From contig BBXU01000619.1 in assembly GCA_001598975.1 (NCBI GenBank), positions 1-64,000 on the forward strand: a DNA stretch of 64,000 nt. The letters run 5' to 3'. The DNA comes from Parachlorella kessleri (Eukaryota; Chlorophyta; Trebouxiophyceae; Chlorellales; Chlorellaceae). Position 1 is the first letter of the stretch; every line of letters begins with the position of its first letter. The translations under genes were made by a program, and so were the position numbers. This document shows positions 12,478-24,821 of the stretch, piece after piece. Below the pieces are notes generated by a model. It worked only from the letters and a program-made list of their open reading frames with translations, did no database searches and had not been told where the DNA came from.

Positions 12478-13813
12478 ATGGACGGCGACACCTACTGTGT
12501 CGAAGAGAGACGGCACAGCAAGGGGTTTGTCTCTGCCCTGTTCAGGTGCTTACTGGCCTGACTGATCCCGTGCCTGTGCTGTACTGCTCCTCCAGCGCGC
12601 CGGCCGGGCGCTATGTAGTCAATCTTCAGTGAGGAAAAGGCCAGATCTGATCCTTGTGCCCGCTGCTCCAACATCCTGCCCTCTGTCAGCCCCGTGATTT
12701 GGACTGTGCAGGAAAAAGCAGCGACCGGAGAACAGTGTTTTTGAGGCGCAGTCGGACTTTGACGTGCAGCACCCTGGTCTTGACAGCCCAGGCGTCCTAG
12801 CCCAGCGGCAGCCCAGCAAGAGCAAGTGGGGGCTGTTGTCTCGGAGAAATAGCGGCAGCAGGCAAGGTCAGTTGCTTTCAGTTGGGACAGAAGCAGTATT
12901 CACAGGAGCACCATTGAGAGCTTGTGAACGGAATGAGGCGTCGAACGATTGTGAAGTCCCAACATGCACTGCTTCTCTTGTTCCCAAGTTTCTCGTCCCC
13001 AGACCACCCGCTGTGTCGGCTTCATGTATCAACGGTGACTTGCTGCCTGGTGCAGCAGCCAACGTGGCAGAGCTGCAGAAGGACGTGGAGTTTTTCCGTG
13101 GGGAGTGTCTCAAGCAGGGTCAGGAGCTCCAAGAGCTCCAGTACCGCCTAGAGGTGGGGCACATTGGCCGGCTAGGATACAAAGTGACGAATGCTAGGGT
13201 GTAGCATACGGCATTGTCCCTGCTGGAAGACCTTAAGGGACAATGTGGTATGCCTCTTGTCTAGGTCCTAGAGTCATTGGCACCTTGACATGGTGGAGTT
13301 GTGCAGTGCCTTCAGCACTGCACCCGTGAGGTTCCCTTGCTGCTGCTCCACGAGATGGTGTGCGGCTGCTAGCTCTGCCGCGTGCGTGAACGCCACCTCG
13401 CTATGCAAGTAATGGATGCTGCAGGGCCAGGATGCAAGGGGACGGGAACTGCAGCAACGGCTGAATTTGGAGCGTTTTAAGTATGAGCTGCTGGTTGACC
13501 TGGTGAGTATTGTGTAAAGTGTGTTTACAGCTGGTCCTTGCTTGTCATGTCAGGGCCAGCTTGGCACCTACGCTAGAGAGAAGGGGTGCCTACCCACACC
13601 TGCTCACAACCTACCCTGGTGTTGATCTGGGGCATTGTATGCTCGAGTCCAGCAGATTCATTATCAAAGCTGTTGTAGACGTATGTCGCAATTTGCTATT
13701 ACCTTGATATCACCTCGGCAGTGAAACTTTGATGACCTTGTGCTTCCACCTCTTGTCGTATGCAGTGGGCCATGCGAGTCCTTGACAATGAGGAGCTGGG
13801 GAAGGGGGAATAA
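12478..13813 (+). CDS. Small coiled-coil protein, unknown function
   Basis: Five exons fit by phase: 12478-12545, 12712-12866, 13056-13153, 13431-13502 and 13766-13813, giving 146 aa. Residues 1-75 are polar, basic and Ser-rich. From about residue 75 the protein is a heptad-like helix (AELQKDVEFFRGECLKQG, then LQELQYRLE), continuing across the splice into RELQQRLNLERFKYELL and ending in an acidic tail (VLDNEELGKGE). No signal peptide, membrane segment or catalytic motif is visible. I do not recognise the family. It shares a 311-bp divergent promoter with the UAP56 helicase, so the two may be co-expressed. A TGTAA at 14331-14335 could end the transcript. An extra exon between 13154 and 13430 cannot be excluded. 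Confidence 0.7.
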
Positions 13814-14449
13814 GTTACCACCCCTGGTTAACCTAAGTTGTTTATAGCATTGTGCTTGGCTTGTCACTGGCTGGCACACAGTCAGCGGTATTTTCACCTG
13901 GCTGCCCTTTCTCATCGAACTAAAACCTCCAGGGTGTTGTACGGTATTGAAATCAGTGCAAGCTTGGTTTCAGGACGGTAACGGGTGTATGACGTGGGTG
14001 TCCACATTGGGTGCTCTCGATATAGGTTCAGACCAGCTTGCAATTTAGGCACTTCACTGCTGCTTGCCTTAGGAGGACGCGCAAGGGAGCATTGAAGTCT
14101 TTCTGTCGACTGCCAAAAAATATCTTTTTTTTATGGAATTCCACAATTATCTCCTCCCAGCAAAGACAGGGCAAAATCCCAAGGGAGAGCTGGTAACATT
14201 GTCCTGGGGTGCATTTCCTCACTCTCGTGGGCTATTTGGAACAGCTGGCCCATCTTTGGACCCATGGACTGGGACGGATGCCCTGCTGCACCCGCCAGCA
14301 GCGCAGCAGGGTCCTGAATCTTCTGCAGACTGTAAACCGGGGCAGCTCAGCCAAACCCCAGGCATGTTGGCACATTGAGCAGCAGGTAGCCATAGCAGGG
14401 GTTTCTGCCAAGGGTGGTTCTTACCATTCACTCCTAGCCAATCGCCAGC
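13814..14449. other. Intergenic, no gene seen
   Basis: Lies between two plus-strand genes. A TGTAA at 14331-14335 may be the poly(A) signal of the coiled-coil gene, leaving about 110 bp for the promoter and 5' UTR of the MAM33 gene. No other structure was recognised. Confidence 0.5.
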
Positions 14450-17288
14450 ATGTCCCTGCGCCGTGCTTGCACCCGTCTTGCACCAAGGGTTCTCGCTGCT
14501 GTGTCTGAGGCCGCATCAATCACGGAATGCAGCGTGCTGCGGGCCTTGCCTACCAGTGCTCCCAGCCAGCATGCGGCCGTAGCAGGCCTGAGACAGTTCA
14601 GGAGCAGCAGTGTGGCCTGCTCATCCCTTGCACAGACCCTGCAGAGCGAGGTTAAATTCGAGCAGGAGAACTACTCGCCTCCCGAGGTAGCCCGATCACA
14701 TGCGGCGCGCTTGCTGTGTCCTCTGTCCGCCAGTACAGTGTAGGTGATTTCAAAGTGCGAAACGCTGCTACTCTGTGGTGCTCAGCGCACAGCCTAGGGT
14801 GGGTGCTTGGGTCCAACATTAGCAGGACCACCTGCTGCCCCTGATGCTACCTGCAGGAGCTGGCAGGTGGTCCTCCCAAGGGTTTTGCTCTCCATGAGGA
14901 GAAGGGTGACACTCACATCACCCTCAGCCGCGAGTACAAGGGAGAGGAGGTCACAGTCGACCTGATGGTGAACAACCAGGTGGGCGATGGCAGAACGACA
15001 GGCTGTAGCGGTTGACAAAGGCAAAGCGTAGGCGAGATTGCATGTTTGTCAGTGGCACCTGCGTGGCTGGGATCCCCACTGCAGGCTACTAGAGCTCTAC
15101 TTGCGTTGGCATTTGTTAATTCTTCATTGGGCCCCAACCTGGGGCTTCATGTGAGCATGGTTGGGTGGCGGTTCGCTGTTAAAATGCACTTAACTAGCAG
15201 GCGGAAAATAACTCGTTTCTGCCCTCTGCCCTGGCCTGGTGCAGCCAGAACAGGAGCCCTATGAGAATGAGGAGGGGGAGCTGGAGGTGGATGTGGGGGT
15301 TGTCTTCAACGTCTCGGTGACTAAGGGTGACAAGAGCCTAGTGTGAGTAAAGGGGCTCCTGGGTCGCGCGATAGTTGTTTGAACAGGGGCCGCAACAGCT
15401 TGTGTGACGTGCTGGGCCTTTGGCAAGTTGCCAGTTTATTTCAGAACTATTAGCAGCCTGGTGTGCTGCCTGGAAGCTTTACTGTACAGTGTTCACCCGT
15501 CCTAGTGTTCATGTCTATTCAAGGCGGTGCATGCCTCCATCAGTCCTTTTGAGTAATTTAGCATGTCGGCCAGTATGTTAAACGGCATGCTATTGTTGGG
15601 AATTTACTAGGGCGCTGCCATCGGCTCTAGCTGCTAACTAGCGCTCTCCTTGCCTTTGAAGGGAAAACATATTATTCAGGGCCGGTCTGACAGTAGCCAC
15701 TATGCAGATGGAGTTCTCTGCCAACAGAAGGTAGACCGACAGACACCTAACCAGGGCCCACGCCTTCTCTGCCTGCAGATTCGAGTGCCGCAGCGACGGC
15801 AGCTACTGCGTCATTCAGCATGTGTCGCTGGAACCAGCCGAGGGGGAGGTCCCCGAGTCCCACTACACTGGCCCGGTAGGGGGGATTGTTTCGAGTTTGT
15901 TGAACATTACACCGCACAGTCGCATAAGATAGACTGCAGGGCAGTGTTGGCCAGGTGCCCACCGAGGGCAAGGTCCCTGGCGCCTGATTCAACGCCTAGA
16001 GGTCAGTACCGCTTGCATGCTCTTTGTACTTGAACTGGTTTGTTTCTTTATCAGCTGTCAGCTTGAGGAGGTGTCACCTCAGGCTCTCCCTTGAGGGAGA
16101 GATCTCTGAGTGGTGTACCTTACCTCCCCTGGAGGTTGGTATTATGCAGGCTCGGCAATTTGAGTGTGTATAAGCTCTCACCTGTTTTGGCCCGGGTCTT
16201 GTCACGGTGGTGCCTGCTGTGGGCGAAATCGCCCAAGGTCGTCGACACCTATGCAGGCATATTGAGCCGGGCGAGGTGCTGCAGCACGGCCGCGCCAGTG
16301 CATGGCAGTGGTAGCTACATGGGAGGGGGGAGGGGAGTTGGGGGCAGGTTGTGGACTGATTTGGAATCGGGGAGGTTGTTGTTGTTGTTGTGCAGGTGTA
16401 TCTATTCAGTATGGCTGGTCGTGCGAAGAGAGTGATGGTGAACTGTTGCGCAGGTGTATGCTGAGCTGGATGTGGAGCTCCAGTACTACATTGGGGTAGG
16501 ACAGTTGAGGAATGTTTCTGGACTGAATTGGAACTGGGGAACTTGTTGTGCAGGTGTATGCGGAGCTGGATGAGGAGCTCCAGAACTACATTGGGGTAGG
16601 ACAGTTGGCAAATGTTTTTGGACTGAATTGGAACTGGGGAACTTGTTGTGCAGGTGTATGCGGAGCTGGATGAGGAGCTGCAGAACAACTTTGCCGAGTT
16701 CCTGGCTGAGCGGGGGATCAACGAGGACCTGGGGGCCTTCCTGCTGCAGCTCATGCACGACAAGGAGCAGCGGTGAGCTGTGAGAATTTGTGGGTGGGGA
16801 TCTGTTATCTCGTGGCGCTGGTGTGGGTGGAAGCATGCCGCATGTCGCGTCCATGCATGGGAGGGAAGCCCAAAGCCAAGCTGGTTTAGTGTAGTCTAGT
16901 GGTGCTTAGTCCAGTCTGACAGCGTTCCGCGCCACCTGACCATGCTGCCGGAAACCCCCAGCAAGCTGAGCTAGCATGGTTCAAAGGACCATTGCCCGTG
17001 GTATGCGTTGGCGAGTGCTCTACTGCCATAGTGCGGCACAACCATGTGCGTTAGCATCAGTTTGCACAGTGCACAGTGATACCCACTAACTGCTGGGCGT
17101 GCTTTTGCTGTGGAGAGAGAGCTGCATGACCTCTTGTATGTGTATGCGTTGCGTTTATGTATGCTGGGCGCTTGTTCACTTGTTGTCATGGCGCCGGCAA
17201 CTTGTTCTCATGGCGACTGCCTTGTTGGCTGCTGTGCAGGGAGTACATGCACTGGTTGCAGAATGTCCACACATTCGTGAATAAGTAA
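14450..17288 (+). CDS. Mitochondrial acidic matrix protein, MAM33/p32 family
   Basis: MAM33/p32 (C1QBP-like) proteins form doughnut-shaped acidic trimers in the mitochondrial matrix and support mitochondrial gene expression and translation. Exons: 14450-14686, 14857-14979, 15245-15342, 15779-15875, 16654-16772 and 17240-17288; phases agree and give 240 aa, typical for the family. Residues 1-60 form an Arg/Ser/Ala-rich, acid-poor presequence (MSLRRACTRLAPRVLAAV). The core shows family features: a beta region (DTHITLSREYKGEEVTVDLMV), an acidic loop (EQEPYENEEGELEVDVG), a second beta region with FNVSVTKGD, the FECRSDGSYCVIQHVSLEP block, and the C-terminal helix NFAEFLAERGINEDLGAFLL followed by DKEQREYMHWLQNV. 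Two extra mini-exon copies lie just before exon 5 (see repeat at 16454). TGTAA motifs occur at 17859 and 17935. Confidence 0.95.
16454..16653 (+). repeat. Two tandem 100-bp copies of the exon 5 splice-acceptor region
   Basis: Copy 1 is 16454-16553 and copy 2 is 16554-16653; both are exactly 100 bp and nearly identical, and the unit start recurs at the true exon 5 (16654 onward). Each unit holds the first part of exon 5 (VYAELDVELQYYIG, VYAELDEELQNYIG), a potential GTAGGA donor at 16496 or 16596, a pseudo-intron and a CAG acceptor. Each mini-exon would be 42 nt, a multiple of three, so inclusion keeps the frame. A degenerate further copy of the intronic part is visible at about 16351-16396. 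Confidence 0.85.
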
Positions 17289-18219
17289 CTGCAGCGCAGC
17301 GCAGGTAGCACCCAAACTGTCTCAGGTGCTTGGTAGCTGATCTAGGTCAGGCTTGTTGTGGGGATAGTGGCAGCCAGAGGCTTCTTCTATCACCACAAAT
17401 GGGGATTGCAGTCACAGGTATAAGCCGTACTGAAACCCTGTTTTTCTGCCGGCAGCCAGTGAACTTTGTCGTGAAAGGACAGGCTAAGTGGGCAGGGCAA
17501 AGTGCAGGGTATGCCCTGAGGGCTTTTGCCATGTTGCTGACTGGGGCTGGGGTGCTGGGGTGAACCCAGTTGGCTGGATGCCCAACTTGGGCTTGCGCTC
17601 TCACGCTCCATGCTGGTTCTGTTAAGTTTCGCCTGTGTCGCTGTCTCTTGGTGTGGGGGAGTGATGTGCCTAACAACCCTAGCAGAGGCTGTGCACCCAG
17701 CATATAGCGGGACGCACCAGCGGCAATGCATAATGTGAAAATGCAGAACCAACAATTCTAGCACTGAATGCCACCAGGCATAGGAGTGTCTGAGCAAGCC
17801 TCCGGTTCTTGGGACCCTTTAGCCCGGGAGGCCAGGAAACAGACCAGCACCATACATGTGTAATGGAACGATGATGAAGGCAACTGAAATGATCAAAATC
17901 TTATACCAAATCCCGCATGGTGTCACATGCCGGCTGTAAGCTGCCAGCCGGCACAGGCGTCTCTAGCAGGCCAGCCACTGTGTGTATGCTGCCTGACTAA
18001 GGGGGGCCCCAACTGCAGTGCTATCTATACAAGTGGTGTTTTGTGTAGAAGAATGCCAGAACCACAGTTAAGCAGTGGCACAGTTGCCCTGGTGGCATGC
18101 CTGGTGGCCCCCACCCCCGCGCCTCCCGACCTGGCACCGCACCCGCAGCATGGAACTCCAGCTACCGCTCGAGTCTCGAGCTGAGGTTACCAGTACCCGC
18201 CCGAAGCTAGTTATGCAGG
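17289..18219. other. Intergenic region with a SINE fragment
   Basis: Holds TGTAA motifs at 17859 and 17935, likely ends of the MAM33 transcript, and a truncated copy of a tRNA-like repeat (17679-17770). No coding exon was recognised. Confidence 0.5.
17679..17770 (-). repeat. Truncated tRNA-like SINE copy (family 2)
   Basis: Shares the block AGCAGAGGCTGTGCACCCAG, then GCACCAGCGGCAATGCA and AATGTGAAAATGCAGAA with copies at 35807-35958 and, inverted, at 32861-32981. The box-B part present in the other copies is missing here, so it is a partial copy. Confidence 0.75.
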
Positions 18220-18887
18220 ATGGACGAGCTCCAAGGCGCAGTGGCTGAGGTGCACGTCCAGGGAGAGAGGTATTTGCTCCTTAAGCAACAGGTTGGCTTG
18301 GGCTGAAACTTCCTTGCTTCGTTTTGTGCTTTACGGGTTTTGACCACCTGTTCCCTGCCGCCCTTCCGTTCTGGACTCCAGGGTGTGCCCTGCTCAAGGC
18401 CTTCCAAGGTGTCATGTGGCGGAGTTGGGTCGCCGTGCTGCCCTTCGCAGATTGCTGACTGCATCGCGCAGCAGAAGAGCATCAGGGAGGCAGTTGCCAG
18501 GCTGAAGGAGGGCGTGCCCGAGCAACTGCTGTGGCTGCAGCGCCCTGACAGTGTCTGGCTACACCTGCCAGCGGAGCAGTGTGCCAAGCTGATTCTCAGA
18601 GGTAAGCAGTCTTATTTTCTGTTGAGCCTAGGGTGCTGCTGAGGGCCCGTTAAAACACTTTTTTTCGCCAATGAGACCGGTGGGGAGCTCTCCGGGGTGG
18701 GTTGCATGCACATCCTCTTCGTGCGAGCTAGCAAAGACTCATTTTAGCACGCTCCTTCCCTGCCTTGGTTGCAGACCAGGAGCAACTGTCCAAGCGTCTG
18801 GATCAGCTCTTCAGTGAGCAGCGGCAGGTCCTGAGCAAGCTGCAATCTCTAGGGGTGGACAAGGGGTATATCACAGATAATGCTTAA
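18220..18887 (+). CDS. PDRG1-like / prefoldin-type small coiled-coil protein
   Basis: Three exons, 18220-18291, 18451-18601 and 18775-18887, fit in phase and give 111 aa. The pattern is an N-terminal helix (VHVQGERYLLLKQQIADC), a hairpin with a hydrophobic strand (WLQRPDSVWLHLPAEQCAK) and a C-terminal helix (LRDQEQLSKRLDQLFSEQRQ). This layout, with DQEQL after the strand, resembles PDRG1 (p53 and DNA-damage-regulated 1), a beta-prefoldin-like subunit of the R2TP/prefoldin-like chaperone complex that helps assemble RNA polymerases. The length also fits. The similarity is judged by eye and is modest; another prefoldin-like protein is the main alternative. The next gene starts only about 130 bp after the stop. 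Confidence 0.6.
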
Positions 18888-19017
18888 AAGATACTCCCTA
18901 GCAGATACTGCCTAACACGCGAGCAGGAGGGGTTACAGATCAGCCTCAGCAGAGCGCGGACAGAGGCAGGCTGGTGCTTACATAGTACAGGAAGGCTACA
19001 GTGGATAGGCGTGTCCT

Positions 19018-22000
19018 ATGCCTGCTGGTGCGATGCCACATGGGGGTGAGGGGTATGGGAGCCGGCACGATAGCAGCAGTGCAGGCCAGCCGCAAGGGCA
19101 GCCCCGTCAGCAGCAACAGCAGGGGCACCAGGGATATTCCCAGGAGCAGCCAGGCCAGCAGCTAGGGTTCCACCTTGCTTCCGGTAGCCAGCCGCAGCAT
19201 GGAGGGCTAGAAGCAGCTGGCCAGCCTGCAGGCCGCCCTGCTAGTGGGAAGCATGTGCTGCCTGCTGCTACCCTCCCATTATTCCCACGCCAAGAGATGC
19301 AATACAAGGCATCAGCAGGTAGAGGCATCCCAGCAGCACCCCCAGCAGCGGCGAATGGAGGCACCCCAGCCCCCGCGGCACAACCCACCTACCAGGCCCC
19401 TCCGCACCTCCTCTCGCTGCCCGACGCCGCGCTGTGCTACGTGCTGCGCCACCTCACAGCAGCCGGCGACTTGGCGCGGTGCGCCGCAGCGTGCAGAGCG
19501 CTGCGGGAGCTGACCAAGGGCCTGTCATGGGCGGGAGTGACCCTGCTGGAGGCTCACCTCTGGGGCCCAGGCGTCGCTGCCGGGCTGCGCTGGGTGGCGG
19601 AGCGGTGCCCGGGCATACTGAGGGTGGATTTAGGGGGCATGGGGCCCTGTGGGGAGGCGGAGCTGGAAGCTTTGCTGGGGCTCAAGGCAGTGAGGGAGCT
19701 GAGCTTGAGGGACTGCTGGCATTTCCAGGTGGGTGGGTGCCACCAGTGCTGGGGTGCCACCAGTGAGGTGCAAGTGTGTTCAAAGATGCTGTGAAGGCGG
19801 ACTTGGGGAAGCATGGGGCCCTGTAGAAATCCCAAGCTGGAAGATTTATCGTGGCTCAAACAAGTGTGAAACGTTTGAGGCTGGTGCCGCACACCTGGCA
19901 CGCCTAAGGTGCATCAAATGTGCATGCAATATTCCGACCCCCCTCCTTGCTGAGTGCAGGGAGTCAGCTTACTGGAGCTGGAGCTGGTGCAGAGCCTGCC
20001 CTGCCTCACTTCCCTGGACCTCTCTGGCACTGGGGCCCTGCTGGGCGGTGTGAGCCTGCTGCGGGCGCTGCCCTCCAAGATGCGAGAGCTGACGATGGCA
20101 CGCATGCTGCCCGGGCCCACGGTAAGGTTTGTGTATGGGTAAGCACCGGTGATGGAAGGTGCTTGCTTTGTGTGCCTCTGGGTGGCTTTCCCCAACTAGG
20201 GACAGGGAATTTGGGGGTGCAGTCAAGGAGAGTTGTGGTGGCGCACCTGGGGCGAGGGCAGACGCTTTGATGTCTCATGCTTCTCAACTCTTGGCTGTGC
20301 ACGTTGGCTGGTCTCAACGTGTCCCTGTGGATATCTGGCAGACTCACGGGTTTCATTCTAATTGGGCAAGGGTCGTGCTCTGATGATGCACAGGCTGCTC
20401 ATGCCCATGCGTTTGCAGTGCATAGCTTGTCCGCAAACATGCTGAGGGTATGTGAGACTCAAAGCTGATTCATTGGTTGATCCCTGCCTGCTACACTCTG
20501 CCTTGCAGGCTGACGTGTTCCCCTCACTCATGTTGCTGCCCAGCTTGGTCAGCCTTGACTTCTCCTCCAACCCCTGGATCACTTCCACCCACATTGAGCA
20601 GCTGGTGCGGCTGTGGGACCTCAACCTCATGATGGCCCAGATGGGTGGTGGCGGGGCCGCTGTGCCTGCTGCGCCTGCCCCCGCTGCTGCGCCTGCTGCG
20701 GCCGCGGCTGCCGGGCAGCAGGGCGCGGCAGGAGGACCCTCGCACCAGACACAGCAGGTGCAGCAGCCAGCGCAGCGGCGCCGCAGCGTGGCCATGGACC
20801 GCTGGCCCCGGCTGCGCAGGCTGTCTTTCCGAGGCTGCGAGCAGCTGGGTGGCCTGGGCCAGCTGTTTGCGAGGCACCCGGGGCTGACTCATGTTGACGT
20901 CAGCGGCACGGCCACATGCGACGCTGACGTGGAGGTTCTAGGTGGGCGTTGGGCAGCGATCCTGCTGCTGTGCTGCTGCATAGATCTAAGTGTGATATGG
21001 GTTGGTATGTCCCGGCCGGCTGATGTGCTTTGCCTGCACGGCATTGTCTCTATAATAGTATAGCCTGGAATGGCATACATTGCAGATGGTTCACAGTGTG
21101 CCGCCGAGGTGGTCCTATATGCTTTTGTTGGCAGTCACAAATTTGTTACCCTGCTGGCCATTAGGCGTCTGACCACAACCATTGCGGAGTGTACATCTTA
21201 CTGTCAGCATGTTCAACCAGGACCACCAGAAGTCACTTCCCTCGGTGTTGCAGCTGAGAGCTGTGAGGCGCTGGCCAGCCTGGACGTGTCGGGATGTGTA
21301 AGATTCAAGGGACCTGCGCTGTGCGCGCTGTCCAGGTGGGTGTAGATCTGGGTGAGGTATCGGTTGCCCTGGGATACTTGTATTTCCAGGGGCTCCTCTG
21401 GCAAGTTGCTGCTGAGTTGCCGATGTGGCAGATGGCTGCCTCAGCGTTTTTTGTGTGTGGGACTACGCTTCAACGGCCCCCTTTCCACGGAAAGGTGCAA
21501 GCATGGAGCAGGTGCCAGAGCAAGCGCCGAAGGCTGCTGTATGCGCATGCTGTATGTGCATGCCAAGTTAGGATATTCAGCTGTGGTTATATTGCTGGCA
21601 GGCGATGCGAACAGTGGAGAGACGTAGGGTAATCGTGCAGGGCCGACTGCAGTTGTGCTGTGGAGCTTGCCCTTTCTCCTACTTCTTATACTCTTCTCAT
21701 GGAACATGTGCATTCCATTCCATATCCCTCGGTCCTACTGCAGGTCGGCCGCGGTGCACTCGGGCTCTCTGACTGAGCTGCGGCTGGGTGACCTGCCCTG
21801 GGTGAAACCGCAGAATCTGATGCAGATCCTGGGGGCGCTGTCCGAGTGGTGGGTGGCAGTCGCCTGGTGCTTGGTTGTGTGTATACCTGTGAACAAAATC
21901 TGTGACATGCAGCGCAAGCAGCCCTTGCTGAAGGGAGTGTTGGTAGGTAGAGAATCCTGGATCACAGGGGAGAGCCCAATGTAATTAACAGCAGCGGCAG

Positions 22001-24821
22001 GCCGCTCCAGATGGACTCTGCCAGGGATCTGGTGCCCTCCAGGCTGGGGCTTGGGGCAGTGGGGCTCTGGATATGTTATAAACGAAAGATACATACCTGC
22101 AAGTACAGCTTCTACCACCGTCTGCAAATGGATGTCTGTTCTGCAGGAATGCTCTGTGCCAGGCTGGGCCTGTGAAGCTGGACCTCTCCCACTGTGGGGG
22201 CCTGAATGATACCTCCCTGTTAGAGCTTATGCCGTGGGAGGATGAGGAGGGCGGCTCCGGTGGCCCTTCTCCCTCCCAACCAACTCTCTATGCCTCTCAG
22301 CCGCAGCACCATGCAAGCCACCATCCGCAACAGCCAAAGGGCAGTGTCCGTGTCAAGTCTCGCTTACGGTGGCTGAGGTGGCCTGGCAGCAGTGGCAGCA
22401 GCGGCAGGAGCAGGGGCGCCAGAAGCAGTATCGCCAGCGATGGTTCCCAGGTGGGAACCCCCGACAGCAGCGCTGGCCTGAGCAGGGGCAGCGGCAGCCA
22501 GGGACCAGGCGGGTCGCCCCCAGCAGGCTCAGCAGGGAGCATTGTGTCCTCAGCAGCAGCAAGTCCTGTGGCAGGGGGGCTCTCATGGGCAACCGGGGGT
22601 AGTGAAGTGTGGGAGGGACCGCTACGCTTTGAGGAGCTGAGCATAGCAGGGGCCAGCAGGCTTAGCACGGGGGCAGTTCAACAGCTTGCGGAGTGGCGGC
22701 CCTGGGGAGCTGCCCCGTCTGCCACAGGTGCTGTGAGTGCGGGGCCTTGGACGGGAGAGCAGGGTGCTGGGGAGACTGATGGCAGGCCAAGGGTGGAGGG
22801 GGGCTTCCAGCCTGGAAGGGTATCTGTTCCCGGGAACAGTAGTAGTGGGCGGCTCAGCAGGAGAAGTAGCACGCCTGGGCCTGCCAGCAAGTGGCTGTCG
22901 TCAATGCTGGGCAGGGCCAGCACAGGCTCGGCGTCAGCCTCAGCAGCAGCAGCCGCAGCAGCAGGCACCCCGCCGTCCCGGCAGCCTTCAGGCCCGCTTA
23001 CACTCACCAACGCAGCGACAAGCCAGCCACCGGGCGAGGCCTCCTCCTCACCCCTGTCACCCTGCTCCTCACAAGTTCTTGCCCACTCCCAGCCGGGGAG
23101 GCCGTGCCTTCCGTCTTTCTCCAGCGGCTCCCTGCTGTGCACGCTGCTGCTCCTCGACGTGTCCCACTGCGAGTGCTTCCGCAGCAGCAGCCCGGGGGGC
23201 AGGGCGGCGCTGGGGGCGCTGTTTGAGGCGGCCGGTCCCGCGCTGCGCACGCTGCGCCTGGACGGCTGCCATGTCGGTGGCGGCGTGCTGGGCCTCCTGG
23301 CCCAGGTGAGGCTACTGTTCGGGCAAAGGGTTGTGTAGTGCATGAAGATGGTGATTGATAGCTGCGTCATTCTGTTGTATTTGTGATGTATGGTAGCAGC
23401 TACCTGGTTGGCGGTAGAGTGGCATGCTGGCAACCAGTTTATGTGGACCAAAAGTAAGCCCGGGCGAAGGGTGCTAATTCTGTGGCGCACATTGCTTTAT
23501 TGGGTAGGTGTGTAAGCAGCTGGCTTAGATTGTTGATGCTATAGTGCCGAGCATGTTTCTATTGGAACGTGCTTGGTATGAGACCTAGACCCCAGACATA
23601 AGACCGAGACTTGCATTGGAAAGCAACCTTGATGTCAGTAGACTGACGTGCATGCTATTTTATGCCCCTAGGCTTGCCCTGGTCTGGAGGAGCTGTCAGT
23701 GGTGGGCTGCAAGGGCGCGACTAATGATGACTTCCTGGCGCTAGCGGGCGCGCTGTGCACGCTGCGCAGCCTGGCCGTAGGCGGGGCGGTTATGTCGTGG
23801 CGGGAAGACGTGGCGCTGGCAGGTGGGTGGGCAAGGAGTCAGGCCTCTGCGTCTGTAAGCTATCGCTTTTGGTTAAGAGCTGTGCACAGTTTGTAGGCTG
23901 TCACCCTGACTCCAATAGCGGCTACAGGTTCCAGAGTGCCTTGTGAGTGGGTGACCCTGGTGCTTGGAGTTTGGTGGGTTTGGCGGGCATATGGTTTTGT
24001 GTGACATCCGCTGGGAATTGGCGACCCAAGTTTGCCAAGACAGTTGATACAGTGTGTGCACCGCCGAGGCATGCGAGAAGGCTCACTGGCTGCCTCGCCG
24101 CTGTTCATCCTCTGCAGCCTTTACCGGCCTGCGTAGCCTGCGCATCGCACGGCGGTCTTTCCTCTCCGACCAACAGCTGCTACCCACCCTGGCTGCCATT
24201 GCCGGCCTCAAAGAGCTGGCCCTGGCAAGCTGCCCATCACTGACTGATGCCTCGCTGGAGGCCCTGCCTCGGAGGGTGGAGCAGCTACACCTGGTGTGCT
24301 GCGAGCGGCTGACAGGTGAGAGCTGCTCGGTGGACCTTGAGTGGGCGGGTGGGTGAGGTGGCTGACAGGTGAAAGGGTGGGTGGATTGGTAGAACAAGCA
24401 CCCTGGGTGGGACATGGGCCGCGTCACTTCCAATCTGCTTGATTTATGGTGCTTGCTGGCATCTTGCTACCGTACCCGTAGTGAATCTGCCTTGGATTTG
24501 ACATACTTTGTACACCCATGCTGTGCAGGCGCCGGTCTGCAGCACCTGAGAAGCCTCCGAAGCCTCAAGTTCAGCGGCTGCCCTGCTATCACGGAGGCTG
24601 CAGTGCAGCACATTGCTCTCTCGTGCCCACATCTGACGATGCTGGAGCTGCCAAGCCACATCAGGCCCGACTGCCTACCAGTGGCTGCGCCCACAGTGGT
24701 GAACCATTTGAGGGGGTTACAGGTGGTAGGGGGTTTGGCGGAGCCAGCAGGAGGGGGTGGGCTGGGCAGGCGGTGGCGGCAGCGTGGCAGCCGCCGCAGC
24801 AGCGCTGGAGGTGGTGGCTGA
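19018..24821 (+). CDS. F-box / leucine-rich-repeat protein (FBXL-type)
   Basis: Likely substrate receptor of an SCF ubiquitin ligase, binding targets through leucine-rich repeats. Nine exons in phase: 19018-19728, 19960-20121, 20509-20941, 21254-21335, 21744-21848, 22147-23305, 23672-23822, 24118-24315 and 24529-24821, giving 1097 aa. Residues 1-125 are Gln/Gly/Pro/Ala-rich. An F-box-like helix block follows at about 130-170 (LLSLPDAALCYVLRHL, then DLARCAAACRALREL). Cysteine-containing LRRs (AMN1/FBXL type) recur: CLTSLDLSGTGALLGG, LRRLSFRGCEQLGGLG, LASLDVSGCVRFKG, VKLDLSHCGGLND, LEELSVVGCKGATND, LKELALASCPSLTDASL, LRSLKFSGCPAITEAA. A long Ser/Gly/Pro-rich insert of over 250 residues in exon 6 splits the repeat array, a habit of volvocine proteins. 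The start ATG is the first in frame; the exact N-terminus is not certain. A TGTAA at 25340 may end the transcript. Confidence 0.85.

Noticed and set aside
16074..16854. Minus-strand open frames with repeated LLIQLRIHLHNKFPSS-like units
   Set aside because: Antisense translation of the 100-bp duplications in the MAM33 intron 4/exon 5 region.
22678..23490. Minus-strand 270-codon open frame
   Set aside because: Shadow of the Ser/Ala-rich exon 6 of the F-box/LRR gene on the opposite strand.
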